The position numbers and the translations under genes are program-made. This document shows positions 22,701 to 33,299 of a stretch of DNA of 64,000 nucleotides, in pieces; the stretch's first letter is position 1, and every line of letters begins with the position of its first letter. The notes under the pieces are model-generated. The model worked only from the letters and a program-made list of their open reading frames with translations, was not told the origin of the DNA and ran no database searches. This DNA comes from Lepidonotus clava. Taxonomy: Eukaryota > Annelida > Polychaeta > Phyllodocida > Polynoidae. The stretch lies in the NCBI GenBank assembly GCA_936440205.1, contig OW387150.1:29869795-29933794 (forward strand), given 5' to 3'.

Positions 22701-24567
22701 CACACACCCCTACCACACACGCCCCTACCACACATGCCCTGCCACACACTCCCCTACCACACACCCCTACCACACAAACCAATAACACATATATATCCAT
22801 GCCACACACACCCCTACAACACACCCTTACCAGACATGCCCCTACCACACACACCCCTACCACACAAACCCCTACCAGAAACGCCCCTACCACACACGCC
22901 CTGCCACACACACCCCTATCACACACACCACTACTACACACTCCCCTACCACACAACCCCCACCACACCGCCCCTACCACAGACCACCCCTACCACAGAT
23001 GCCCTAACCACACACGCCCCTACCACATACGCCCCTGCCACATATGCCCTGCCACACATGCCCCTACCACACACGCCCCTACCACACACGCCCTGCCACA
23101 CATGCCCCTACAGCACATGCCCTCAGACACAGCCCTACCACCCACGCCCCTGCCACACACGCCCCTGCCACACACACCCTACCACACACACCCCTACCAC
23201 ATGCCCCCTTACCACACACGTCCCTACCACACACACCCTACCACACACACCCCTACCACACACGCCCCTTATACATGCGCCCTTACCACACACACCCCTA
23301 CCACCCCCACACCCCTACCACATGTGCCCTCACCACACACACCCCTACCACACACACCCCTACCACACACGGCCCTACCACACGCGCCCGTACCACACAT
23401 GCCCCTACCACACACTCCCCTACCACACACCCCTACCACACACACCATACCACACACACCCCTGCCACACATGTCCTGCCACACATGCACCTACCACACA
23501 CACCCCTACCACATACGCCCCTACCACACATGCCCCTACCACACACGCCCTGCCACACATGCCCCTACACCACATTCCCTCAGACACAGCCCTACCACAC
23601 ATGCCCCTGCCACACACGCCCCTGCCACACACACCCTACCACACACACCCCTACCACATGCGCCCTTACCACACACGTCCCTACCACACACACCCGACCA
23701 CACACGCCCCTTATACATGCGCCCTTACCACACACACCCCTACCACCCCCACACCCCTACCACATGTGCCCTCACCACACACACCCCTACCACACACACC
23801 CCTACCACACGCGCCCGTGCCACACACGCCCGTACCACACATGCCCCTACCACATAGACCCATACCATAGACAACCCTACCACACACACCCCTACTACAC
23901 ACACACCCCTACTACACACACACCCAGCCACAGGCCCCTAACACACACACCCCTACCAGACATGCCCCTATCACATGCGCCCGCACCACACATGCCTGTA
24001 TCACACACACCTCTACCACATACACCCCTACCAGACATGCCCCTACCACACACACCCCTACCATGCACGCCCTACAACATACACCCCTACACACATGCCC
24101 CTACCACCCCCACACCCAGCTATGCCCCCCCCCTCCAGCAACACAGGTCTCCACCTCACAAATCCAAACCATGTAGAACCTAGCCACACAGGCACCTACT
24201 AGACAGGTCCCAGCCACACAGGTCCCAACCGCCCAGGCCCCAGCAACAGGTGCCCAAGCAACCGGTGCCCCAGACACACGGGCCACAGCTACACAGACCA
24301 AAGCATCAACCATGGCCCCAGCCACACAGGTCCCAGCCACACATGCCCCTACCACATGTGGCTCTCAGACACAGGTACCTCCCACACACACCTTGCAATT
24401 GAAATCTCCTTAATGATCTTAACAATTTTAATAAATGTGACTCTATTCATTTGAAGGTACCTACACTACAACCACCACCACCACAACCACTACCACTACT
24501 ACCCCTACCACCACTACTACTACCCCTACCACCACTACTACTACCCCTACCACCACCACCACTCCGT
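7628..24567 (+). CDS. Secreted C-type lectin with mucin-like Thr/Pro segment, 4 exons, 3' end not found
   Basis: Exons 7628-7721, 9688-9856, 19529-19755 and 24457-24567 join with phases 1, 2, 1, 1 into one open frame of 200 codons. Order: signal peptide, one complete CTLD of about 130 residues, Thr-rich stalk. CTLD cysteines are present (CPQHF, ACYRL, WTICDY, GCVRL, KGCND, RILCKS). The usual EPN/QPD and WND calcium and sugar motifs are missing: YSWVSWQGGRIF and MKWEVKGC occupy their places. It is therefore probably not a classical Ca-dependent sugar binder. It would be secreted or surface-attached; invertebrate relatives often act in immunity or mucus, but that is inference. The large introns hold LINE, foldback and satellite insertions. 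No stop codon or last exon was identified. Confidence 0.85.
7722..9000. other. Lectin intron 1, no features
   Basis: This is AT-rich intron with no recognisable repeat family or exon. Confidence 0.5.
9005..9105. repeat. G-tract/C-tract foldback repeat
   Basis: AAGCCCGTATCTAGAGGGGG is followed by a run of C and AGCTGGGCCAGTCCCAC. The same phrases occur at 60183-60260 and, in part, at 60326-60400. Confidence 0.6.
9238..9320 (+). repeat. Core fragment of the TTAA MITE family
   Basis: TTCGCGACATGACCAATAAA and the following CACCAGATTATGTCCTAAT align to the middle of the copy at 45769-45961. The ends are lost. Confidence 0.5.
9328..9534. mobile_element. MITE with CCCATACCCAC-type termini
   Basis: CACCATACCCAC at the left and GTGGGTATGGGG at the right are near-perfect inverted termini, flanked by CTAAAC and CTAAAG. 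A half copy with the same left end starts at 53416. Confidence 0.6.
9575..9655 (+). repeat. Dispersed repeat ending GTTCTGGATACAGGCCTG
   Basis: It matches 62531-62602 over TTTTACCTC, AGAAAGTC.ACTTTTTGGA and TTCTGGATAC.GGCCTG. It ends about 30 bp before lectin exon 2. Confidence 0.6.
9688..9856 (+). CDS. Lectin exon 2: first half of CTLD
   Basis: The acceptor is ctgtttcag. The phase-1 join gives ADCPQHFQAVGTACYRLIDV, then QAWTICDYLGARLPDIISEQ and EQQALENGILQ, the classic CTLD alpha-helix region with GARLPDI in place of GGHLA-type motifs. The donor GTCAGC is weak but the phase (2) fits exon 3. Confidence 0.88.
9857..10568. other. Lectin intron 2, 5' part
   Basis: GGGGCGGATCCAGAAT at about 9920 is a lone end of the GGCGGATCC MITE family. 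The 5' UTR of the LINE may begin in the right part, but its start could not be fixed. Confidence 0.4.
10569..10794 (+). CDS. LINE ORF2, N-terminal piece of endonuclease
   Basis: The frame encodes HIVHLNIRSLNSNFNLLKIF and CLSLSETWLNENLPDNLYYI, typical APE-type endonuclease motifs with the catalytic Glu of SETW. It breaks at PGY because of the insertion at 10795. Confidence 0.8.
10832..12545 (+). repeat. Left arm: five tandem ~345-bp units
   Basis: Recurring blocks are AAAAACCCTCGTAGCCGGAT, TCAAAATGGCC, ATCATGTTGAAATTGATGG and AGTCAAGGTCAAGGTCAC, at about 345-bp spacing (the TTGAAATTGATGG block recurs near 11030, 11380, 11730 and 12425). Later units are more diverged. An (ACA)n run sits at about 12241-12267. 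Confidence 0.85.
12546..13685. other. Unique centre of the long-inverted-repeat element
   Basis: This is AT-rich. The only open frames are under 90 codons and show no transposase motif. It may be the relic of a larger internal region or simply filler. Confidence 0.5.
13686..15145 (-). repeat. Right arm: inverted tandem ~345-bp units
   Basis: This is the reverse complement of the left arm units, for example GTGACCTTGACCTTGACTAG and CCATCAATTTCAACATGATA, the latter near 14230, 14585 and 14935. The outer end, GGTTGCCGAAAAAGTAACAG read on the minus strand, is identical to the left arm start at 10832. Confidence 0.85.
15194..17877 (+). CDS. LINE ORF2, rest of endonuclease plus reverse transcriptase
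   Basis: It continues directly from PGY after the insertion: SLLRYDRNHEKSKSGGGLAC. Endonuclease marks are NTYRPPSGN, YQLGDFNIN and NISDHKL. RT marks are LRPISLLPLPGKVLEK, YQGGFRKDHST, YGVPQGSVLGPLLFLMYIND and FADDT near 17056-17070; the C-terminus has YRGSTLWNALP. Motif A reads IFINFKKAFDSINH, with Asn (codon 16795-16797) where the catalytic Asp is expected, so the RT should be dead or severely weakened. Otherwise there are no stops. An open frame extending left to 15118 is element sequence, not LINE. Confidence 0.9.
18119..19528. other. Lectin intron 2, 3' part
   Basis: It holds a G-rich tract (18168-18188), the hairpin at 18292-18355 and a C-tract (18918-18930). No exon or gene is recognised. 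Confidence 0.5.
18292..18355. repeat. 32-bp-arm hairpin
   Basis: ATCGGTCAGAATTCA...GATCCGACA is followed at once by its near-perfect reverse complement ending TGAATTCTGACCGAT. It is probably a MITE tip or foldback relic. Confidence 0.65.
19529..19755 (+). CDS. Lectin exon 3: second half of CTLD
   Basis: The acceptor is tgcctgtag. The phase-2 join gives STSHKYWIGLSKSGSGTIAW, then the loop region and GCVRLKAENMKWEVKGCND and RILCKS. The donor is GTAAGG. WIGL and the paired C-terminal cysteines are standard CTLD marks. Confidence 0.9.
19756..20885. other. Lectin intron 3, first part
   Basis: This is AT-rich. A GC-rich block at 20173-20265 (ACTCGCGAGCGGCTAGCGCG and GCGAGCCCAGCT) may be a SINE fragment. 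Otherwise nothing is recognised. Confidence 0.4.
20890..21650 (+). repeat. ~170-bp tandem repeat carrying RFX X-box motifs
   Basis: Four full units and one partial unit share CAATTTGACACCCTGGTTGC, ATAAGCAGTGAAGATATGG and GGTTACCATGGCAACCAACT. The last contains GTTACCATGGCAAC, which fits the RFX X-box palindrome GTYNCCATGGNRAC; the first unit has GTAACCATGGCAAC. A further perfect copy, GTTGCCATGGCAAC, occurs near 22108. Confidence 0.85.
22250..22300. repeat. Remnant of the GGCGGATCC MITE family
   Basis: TATCAGGGATGGATTCAGAG resembles one terminus of the family at 63101-63265. No partner terminus is seen. Confidence 0.35.
22565..24370. repeat. 15-bp minisatellite (CCCCTACCACACACA)n, ~1.8 kb
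   Basis: Roughly 115-120 units of CCCCTACCACACACA with CATGC, CACGC and TGCC variants. A higher-order repeat is visible: the block with CCCTCAGACACAGCCCTACC and CCCCTTATACATGCGCCC occurs twice, about 450-460 bp apart (about 23100-23350 and 23560-23790). Because 15 is divisible by 3, long frames open on both strands (PLPHT-type and VCGRG-type peptides); these are artefacts of the unit length. It ends about 90 bp before lectin exon 4. Confidence 0.95.
24457..24567 (+). CDS. Lectin exon 4: Thr/Pro-rich stalk
   Basis: The acceptor is atttgaag and the donor GTAAGT; phase 1 on both sides makes it a symmetric exon. Encodes GTYTTTTTTTTTT, then Pro-spaced Thr runs of four to six residues, a likely O-glycosylated stalk. 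It is built from a roughly 24-bp repeat (CCCCTACCACCACTACTACT). The neighbouring intronic 15-bp minisatellite has a related CCCCTACCAC core. Confidence 0.75.
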
Positions 24568-26547
24568 GTAAGTACAGACAGCAAACCCCATCTTTAACCG
24601 TGAGTTGCAACAGATTGCTTTAGGTTTTGGGGGTTATTTTGTAGAAACATAAAGCTTAACTTTACTTCGGTTTTGTACTGTAAGCCTCCAGTGATCACAC
24701 ATAAAAGCAAATGAAGATGTTCAAACTATTTAGAATTTACACTAAAATCTATTTCATCTGAAAAGACAGGAGGTTATGCTGCAGGTGATTAAAAGTAAAG
24801 GGAAATCATGATCAGACCAGACCTCCTTTTGTTAGCAGAACACTGTCTAAAGGCAGAATTTATACTTTGGAAAAGTTACTACTCCTTCACTAACAATGAT
24901 TCATCTAACAATAGATATGAACCTTTTCTAAAAGTATTACAATGTCTCATACGCCATCCCAAACTCATCTCATTGCATCCCTATGTCCACCATAATTATC
25001 ATTTTATCAATATTTGCTATATGGTCATCAGCCAATAGTATGAATAAAATACTAGTGTAGATTCAAATAAGAGAGCAATCTGATGCCATAACTGTCAAGA
25101 GGATAAGTTGAGATATATTGTTGTTCCTTTACCTGAACTTTGAAAAGAAGGTTCACTTATAACTCTAGATCGAGGATATCTTGCATAATGATTCACATAC
25201 TAACACAAACCTTAAAAGCAACATTGCCAATTTTTATGTGGAACGTTGACTCATATCCAACATATGAGTTCTTGTTTTTGTTTTCTAAAATGATGAACGA
25301 AATGTTATTAATGTTATCAGGCCTGTACATATTTGAAAGTATCGAATGAATAGTAAGAAAGAAATCCTTAGTTAAAGAATGAACGTCTGATATGAAATAA
25401 ACTTTGATATAAAATAATACGCTCCTTGTGCAAATTGAAGTGGATGATAAGTTAACTTACCTTATCCGAAACCAGGATCGATGAAACCTCAAACAAAAAA
25501 TTGTTCTGAAAAGGTTTTTGTAAAGAATTCTCATAGTTTACCTCTAAGAATGTTTAAAATGTTGAATTGGACAAAGATGCTTTTTAAGAATCGATAATTT
25601 TCTTAAAATCATGTCAAGAAATACTAGGTAAAATTACTTTCTTACTTGTGTTTTGCCATTGGGTCTAAGATCAGATTTTAGGTCTCTTTAGGAGTAGGTA
25701 CATGGAGGAAATGATATTCAACAAGTTTCCTATGTAGAGCATTACAAAGAATCTTTTTTCTTAAAACCACTCTTATCTTTAAGAAAATCTTATTGCAACA
25801 AAGAAAAACAATCTTTAATTACAATTTTGTTCTGATACTGCCTCCTGGATTCAACAGACAAAAGTATCACAACAATGACAAAAATTAAACATGGCTTTTT
25901 TAAGAAAGTATCAACGAAATTTCTTATCTTTTCTCTTTACTTAAATCATACTTTAAAGATTCATCCGTCTCTTATCATTTTATTATGAAATACCCTCCTT
26001 AACTTCTACAGCAACCTTCTGATGAAAACATATGGGGTTTGCCTTATCCCTTATAGATAGGGTGGGCAAACTACAGTACCTGATTTTTACTTATGGACAA
26101 AGATGTACGCACCATAAACATAAGTTTAAACATTTTTTGATCTCAGAAGTTTGTGTGTACAAACGATCATTATTATAGAAACAAAAGGTATTTTTTCAGC
26201 TAAACTGCTAGTGTCCAACCCACACATCAACTCAACCTTACCTTTATGTGATAGCTGTTGATCCTGTTGATTACTAGTTGATTATACTGATATGATGAAG
26301 TCCGTGTGGGTGAGCAGTATTTAAAAGACAATTATGAATTATACATTTTCTATAATATCAAATTGTACAGAATTTTAGGTAAATCAAAAATAAATGAATC
26401 GTTTGACCCTTACAGTACGTGGGACTATGCTTCCCTGCCTTAGAGTCACACTATACTTAATAATACGAATACTGAGACTCACGTCTTCTTCATCTCCCTT
26501 TTAGACCAATCCTGACTAAAACAAATATAGTTTATGAATAGCACGTA

Positions 26548-26720
26548 TTCAGGGGCAGACACAGAGATTTCCAAAAAGGGGGGTGGGGGGATGCCATACT
26601 GTAATATTTTCAACCGGAAGTTTTACATTTAAAAAAATCAATATTTTGCCAAAAAATGGTGGGGGGGGGGGGGGGGGGGGGGGCTGTACATTCCCCCCCC
26701 TTGAATCCATCACTGGTATT
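26548..26720. mobile_element. MITE-like element with G and C homopolymers
   Basis: The left end TTCAGGGGCAGACACAGAG and right end TTGAATCCATCACTGGTATT are degenerate inverted relatives of the GGCGGATCC family. A long G tract (26660-26683) and a C tract lie inside. Confidence 0.5.
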
Positions 26721-27663
26721 GCCTGAGTAAAATTATTGATTTTATTTTGATTGTATAGAAATTGAATTTCAGATGCACTAACGTAAATCTACAAACACTT
26801 ATATCACTTTATGAGGTTCATGCTTTTATATCTGACAAACGATTTGTACAAATAGTACAGTTTCAACCTCTGCCAGTATCTCTACTTCTGACATTCTGGT
26901 AAACAGTTTTCGCTACTGAAACATTGATAAGGTAAGGTAGGTCTGGTTGTTTGAATTGGTGAACTGTCCCTCTGTGCGATGGTAAGCATAAATAAAATAT
27001 CCAAAAGGATCCCAAACAGCTTTGTCTGATATCCACTGGTGACTGGACCCCAACAACTGTTGGGAAGAATTGCATAAAGAATGCATAAACAACGCCTTAT
27101 GAAAGGTTCACAACACTGAATCATAACATTATCAATGCATTATATACATAGTTCTGAAGTAATTCCTCATTCTTTACTCAATGCATTAGATCTCAATCAA
27201 GAATGTGTGTCTAAAGAATTTATCAATACTTTTATCTGGCCTGTAGATTCCCTAATACATACTGTGAAAGAACCTGTTGAAATATTACCACCATGGTTAA
27301 CTTTAGCCGTTGTCCCCTGCAGCTGCTGCTAAAATTATATATCATACTTGTAATTATATATACATCTTTCACTTTGACGTCATTCTGATGATGTATTTCT
27401 CTTCCTTAAGGTCTACTTATTCTGTCTTATATCACAAAACAGGTTCGTTTTTCAACATGAAACAGTTTTATTTACTAGGATTCCAGAAAAGTGACGCATT
27501 GGTAAAGATATCCCTAAACTACACACAGCAGTGAAGACGCCACGAGTAGTTTCCACTGTATGAATATTTTAGTGAGAGTGCACTCATATAATATTCCGGG
27601 ACTTTCGTGCAAGGATCTCCATATATAAGGCTTATGCTGAAGGTCTCACACATTGTACATCTC

Positions 27664-27740
27664 AAGGGGGCGGAAAAGTGGTTAACCTCGCCTTGCAAGG
27701 GACCGACCTGGGTTCGAGCCCAGAGGTTCTCATCCCCTTC
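27664..27740 (+). repeat. tRNA-derived SINE head
   Basis: It folds roughly as a tRNA: 5' AAGGGG pairs with 3' CCCCTT, the anticodon arm is CCTTGCAAGG, and the T arm CTGGGTTCGAGCCCAG is perfect with B box GGTTCGAGCCC. The D arm is poor (AGTGGTTAACC). It is more likely a SINE or tRNA relic than a functional tRNA gene. Confidence 0.55.
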
Positions 27741-28409
27741 AATTTGATCAAGGTACTTTGTATGAGCCAAAAACCATGAGTTGGTCTAATATGGCTGGGA
27801 AATTGATGATGGACCTTAAGCTCCAACAATCACTTTCATCATTGTATGTCATCAGACAAGACGCCAAAGAAGGAAAGTTTCACCAATTGACAATAAGGGC
27901 TGTCTGTGTGCTGGGAGGTCTGTTGGCGAGGAACCTCTGATGTGAAATGGACATTTACCAGAAGCTTATGGTTGAAGCAATGCCCTCATGTATTGGCAGC
28001 CGCATCGCTATAAATGTAATCAATAGTTATTGTATCGGGTTCAGTTTAGGGGGTTTGGAAGTATGATATATCTTTAATAAAAACGTTAACTAGTTTTATA
28101 GATGCTGTTATAATGATTGAATGGTGCTGGGTTCCTTGCACATAAATTTTCAAACGACAATTTTTTATTTAAGGTTAGACTACTGTGATGAGAGACCATT
28201 TTGCTGGTCTCACAAAATTGCAGAATAATAATTTTCCTACTTTCTATCTGAATATTTATTACATATCATTAGAAATGTGTTGAAATAGACTATCTTTTGA
28301 TATAAATCATATAAATATGGGTTTTAGAATAAAAATAGAAATTAATCAGAAATGCGAAAATCATTTTTACTACTTAATATTTCGTATGCATATAGATAAT
28401 AGTCATATA

Positions 28410-28574
28410 GAGGGAACCGGATCTCAGATTTTCTATTTAGGACCTAGTTTTGATTTTATGGAATCTAGAAAATCAACTTGCAAAAATTGACAAAAAATGA
28501 CAAAAAGTAACCCATTTTTTGTCATAAGAACAAAACTAAGGCCTAAATTGATAATCTGAGACACAGTCCCCTCC
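28410..28574. mobile_element. ~165-bp foldback MITE
   Basis: AGGGAACCGGATCTCAGATT at the left is matched in reverse by AATCTGAGACACAGTCCCCT at the right. TTTAGGACCTAGTTTTG and CAAAACTAAGGCCTAAA continue the pairing inward. Confidence 0.6.
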
Positions 28575-31261
28575 AAATGAATGTTATTGACAAAAGTACG
28601 AAGTTTCAAAGCTGTAAACATAATATTGAATTAGAAAACTTGGTTCAAAATATAAAAGTGAAAAAATACAATTTTAATTCATATTTTCCGAGATCCATAT
28701 CTTCCCTGAATCTATCATATATGATAAGATAAAGAAAGTTATCAGCTATCATCTGATGTATTACATGTTGACCAAATATCAAAGTCCCACAACAGTGGAT
28801 ACATCTGGAATATCCTTAAAATATTTTTAGCATCATTAGTTCTTGATTTCATGTACAAAGAATTTCATTGAAAAATATTGGCCCCTTGTTTGTGTGCGAG
28901 GTTTCCTTAAACTATGTAGGGAGTTATGGTACAAAATATCTAGAAATTCAGAAATATATTTTGTCCATTATTCTGAAAAAGTATACACATAGAATGACAG
29001 CTATGAGTATGTATTTATTGCGATGACGGAAGGTATACAGAAATGTGTTCATAAACAAATATGCTATCGCATAAATGCCCTTAATTAGTTAATTGGCCAG
29101 CCATCAGCTATTCAAATACATGCAAAACACTGACGAATCCATACATACATTGAGAATAAGGTATAATCACGTAAGACTTGTAAATAATTAAATCAGTACA
29201 CTGCTGGCTGGTAGAAATGATGACAATTTGAAATGGAATTTTGTGGACATGAACAAAAGAAACATGTGGCGAATATCATATGTGCACATGATAACATGCT
29301 GGATAAAAGCAAACACTGTTTCAACACATGGTAAGACTTGCTGAATAGGACTATTATGTTTAATGTTAGGTCATAAGCCTTTACACTGCATGATTTATGG
29401 TTAAGACTGGTATCGAGTTCACAATCAAAAGCAGCAATTTTAAAATCATCACGAGCCAAAATTTCAAAGTTTTCATCATTAAAATGCATATGATCAATAA
29501 GAACAATCTGACTACAACCTAAACTCGTTCATTATAAGACAGGCTTTACTAAATAATAAATAACCTATAAAACTTGCAGTAGGTGCTTTTCTTTTTACTG
29601 ACTATGCATGTTTAATCTTTCTGCTCCCTTTACCATGAGGAGAAAATGGTTGTACCAACTTTGAAGTAAGACAAGTTAAATATGGTGTGTATCCAATTGG
29701 CAAGAAGGATTAAACTACGATAAATACCCTTAATATAACATGGTTTAGGGTGAAGACAATGACTATTATATAGGGGACTATTGACGAAATAAAGCCTCCT
29801 TCTCCGGATACCTCCGACCATTGTGTATCAGTTGTACCACTTCTTATTCTCTATCCTGCTACATATAAATACTAAAATAATCTCATAGCAATAAAACAAC
29901 AGTATATGGCACATAAAGCTTTACAATGTCCACTTAATAGTTGTAGCAACAAGCTACTGACATCTTTCTACTGCTTTATCAATAACATTTTGTTCTATCT
30001 AGATAGCAAAAAGGTTTCTGTGTTTATACATGGATATGTGACTATTACTGTAAGCAACGCCCGAAGCAGTGCTGAATATTCTAGTAGACACTTAGTTTTT
30101 CCCTCTTATTTTGTCAATGGCAATTGTTATATAAATATACTATGAACAGGTAGGGGGGGGGTCACCTACTGATTTTAAAGAGTAGTTATAATTATGATTC
30201 TCAGGCCAGGTGCAATCGATTTTAAGAAATGACACTATAAACTGTCCCTGACAAGAATTTGTATTAGAATGTACACCGATTTGGTTATTTGCTATTTCTA
30301 TTGATTAACAAAGAAGATAGGGTTACTTATGCCTCGCATGATTGTTTGATAAAACCTACTAAACCAGTAGACATTCAAAACATGCATTTCCGATAACAAA
30401 TCCCATATTTCGATGTAACCAAACATAAAAAATACATATACCGGTGGAGTGCTTTGAGTGTCAAGCTGGCACTAATGATGTATAACACTGTTTTAAGTTC
30501 AACCTCTACAAACCTTACAATATTTATTTAAGTAATACTTCTATAACATCCACTTATATACTTTCTATCACAACAACACTGGAACATAACATTGAAAATT
30601 CCTATAACATAATCACAGATGAAAAAATAAAGAAATGTCTTGCTAAACTAGGACAATAACAACAAGCTATGTAATAATAGTAGTTTTATGAAAATAAATA
30701 AGTAGTGTCTATTATATGTCAGGTATTTAGCACTTTATGTTATACAATAACAATTCATTCAAGTGTCTCTGGCTATGCACCCATACTTTGTATTCCTCCC
30801 ATTTCTAATAAAGCGATACTGAATTAATAACTTTGCATCGGTATGACATTGAACTCATTGGATCAGGAAAAATAATTATGAAAAAAATTGATTATCATGA
30901 TTCATATTCTTAGCACTATAACCACTAAGTACATAGCACCTCCTGATATCATATCTCAGTGCCTAGAAATGCGTATACCCAATTGAGTTTCGACTATGCT
31001 TCAATTAAATCAAACTGGAAATTTTAATTACATTTTCTTGCATATCAATTGCTAATTTGATTGCTATAACAAGGTAAATTTATATATGAACAAAGACATG
31101 ATTTAATAAGAATGAGCTGAGTGCCTGATGCCTCAGAACAGTAAAATCAGACACATGGTAGTTGAACCTCTGATACAGAGCATGTATACGTAGAATCTGC
31201 AAGCTGACTTAGCTGATATAATATCATGTCAGAAGTAGCGACATTACAGGCTGCCTAGGAC

Positions 31262-31330
31262 ATGTAGCAGTTAGAGCGCGCGGATGCATGCGAAGATCTC
31301 AAAGGAGTATGAAAAGAAGCATGTTCAGAT
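31262..31330 (+). repeat. Possible tRNA-like SINE fragment
   Basis: TAGCAGTTAGAGCGCGCGGA resembles a tRNA A-box region, and ATGCATGCGAAGATCTC resembles an anticodon arm. The B box is not recognisable. Confidence 0.35.
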
Positions 31331-33047
31331 CTCTCCTGAACGGAGCCCACACTCGATAGTATTTCTCTAACCAACTCTACTCATGGTTTCAAACACTGTC
31401 AGAAGAGGTAGAGATCAAGGATAGACATGATTTTTAACCATTAGAGAGTATCATGAATATCACCATCCCCAAGACCCACATTCCGTAACTGATTACATGT
31501 TACTAAACAGTGATTAGGTCTCATCAGTATTCACTAAATTACTAATCAGTATTCTGATCAGTCTCAGTATTAAAAGGCATTTTTTCAAGCCTTCAGATAT
31601 AATTTGGAATAAATTGGCCTAGTCAAGGTGATCAACAAGATTACAGACCATGTTGTTTCAAATATAATATGACGTGATTTCAATTCTACTATATTTATGA
31701 GCATTTCGCTCAATATGAAAGTGCAATTATCAATGTAGCTAATGTTTTGTATCTAAACACAACTACCATTGGTAAATGATATTATGAGAAGCTACCATTA
31801 CTTATCAGTCTGAAACCAAACAAGTCTAATTACTAGTCAATAAGTAAGTTACAAAATATGGGCCCAGGAGTACAACTCGGCTAGTGGAATACGATGCGGG
31901 ATTCTTCTGGTCAGCGGCATCCCCTCTGGTCTGCGGTGTCCCCTCCAGTCAGCGGGTCGCGTCCCCTGTACGTCTCCCTACTCGTCTTCTCCCAGTACCC
32001 AACATGGTACGTAACATGAGGCGCATCCAGATAGCGGTCAACAGCTGTTATTGCCAGAAATCACTGAACCCTCTGAAACAAACAAATAAACAAACAGTTA
32101 TAACAGAATGAAGATTAATGGAATGATCATAAGGATGCCTTTTAATAAAGTTTTCTGAACTGTTTGGACAAGGCAGGACACCTTTAGGAAGAGAATTGCT
32201 TCCTGGGCAGCTGGATACCAGCTATAGGTATCAGTATAAGAGCCCGGTAACTTTCTTGGCCACTGGTGTCCGTGTGTACACTAAATAGCCTAAGGCTGGT
32301 ACCAAGTGGCCCAGAAAAGTCGTTTTTCCTCTTCTTTCTACTTCCTGGTGACAAAATCATCTCAAGGCTTATGGCTTTTTGAAGCTATGAAATAACCCAA
32401 ATAGGTGAGGTCTATCAATTCATATGCTTTATATAGTATATGTTCCCATGCTGCACTCTGGCAGATTCCAGTACATGTTTGATAGGTATAGCCGGGAGAC
32501 CAAAATCCACATTGCAAGGATTTACTTTTGTTTGATTCCTATCTTGTCATCAGATAGAACAAACAGTAATCATTCAGGGCTTAAACTTTTAGGGCTTTCT
32601 AACGATGGTCACACTTCATTAGAGGCTCAGCTAAGTAATTCTAACAATTAACTTATTTCTTAACAACTTTAAGGAAAGTGCAAACTTATAGGTTGGCCTA
32701 AATGCTAAGATGTTTTCCATATAGATTAGACATTTATGGTATATTTTGTCACTAAAATCAAGTTTATATGAAAGTATTGCTTGTGCCTTACAATAAATAG
32801 TCGTTATCTGGCATGAGATTGTATTTGATAGAATTTCACAGGTTCCACTGATATCTCTCTTTCAAAATAGACAGACTCATTTGATATTAGTACATTAATA
32901 TATCAACAGACGTCCCATCAATCTTTTTCTTTGTTTTGTTTTGTAGTTCACAAATAATGACAATGACAACAGATCTATTTGAGGTTGAGTCTCTGGCTGT
33001 GCAGGTGGGGAGTCTGTATGGGGTCACACCTACCACCACCACCACTT

Positions 33048-33299
33048 TAAGGGCCGATCACACCTTACGACTCATCCTGTGACAATAAGGGTTATGACAG
33101 CATCGGAACAGGATCGGAAGAGAAATTCAACTCCGATTCTGTCACGATACTTCCAACAGCTTTTCTAACACTATGAATTCCTATACAGGGTTCACGCTAT
33201 AATTCTGGTGCAATGTTCTGATCCTATCCTTTTTCGTTGCCGATGCTGTCTACCCCTATTGTAAGAACAAAATTCGTAAGTTGTGAACCAGGCTTTACC
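33048..33299. mobile_element. ~250-bp foldback MITE
   Basis: GGGCCGATCACACCTTACGA at the left pairs with TCGTAAGTTGTGAACCAGGC at the right. Inner arms ATGACAGCATCGGAACAGGA and CGATGCTGTCTACCCCTATT also pair. Confidence 0.5.

Noticed and set aside
22570-24202. Very long open frames (up to ~400 codons) of PLPHT, HTHPY and VCGRG repeats on both strands
   Set aside because: The 15-bp repeat unit is a multiple of three and lacks stop codons in most frames, so frames open by arithmetic. The array lies in an intron, and no start context or homology is visible.
22565-24370. Possible CRISPR-like regular array
   Set aside because: Units are contiguous 15-mers without unique spacers, and the DNA is clearly eukaryotic.
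27664-27740. Functional tRNA gene
   Set aside because: The D arm and A box are poor, and the sequence continues as repeat. It is better read as a tRNA-derived SINE or relic.
31884-32045. GC-rich block with good acceptor (GGGCCCAG) and donor (ATG/GTACGT) as a further lectin exon
   Set aside because: The phase required by lectin exon 4 meets a stop (TAG) in this block; two other frames are open but have no homology. Left as unassigned sequence.
33004-33175. Candidate lectin exon containing ACACCTACCACCACCACC
   Set aside because: The phase-compatible frame is His-rich rather than Thr-rich, runs into a foldback MITE at 33048 and soon stops. The resemblance is probably chance.
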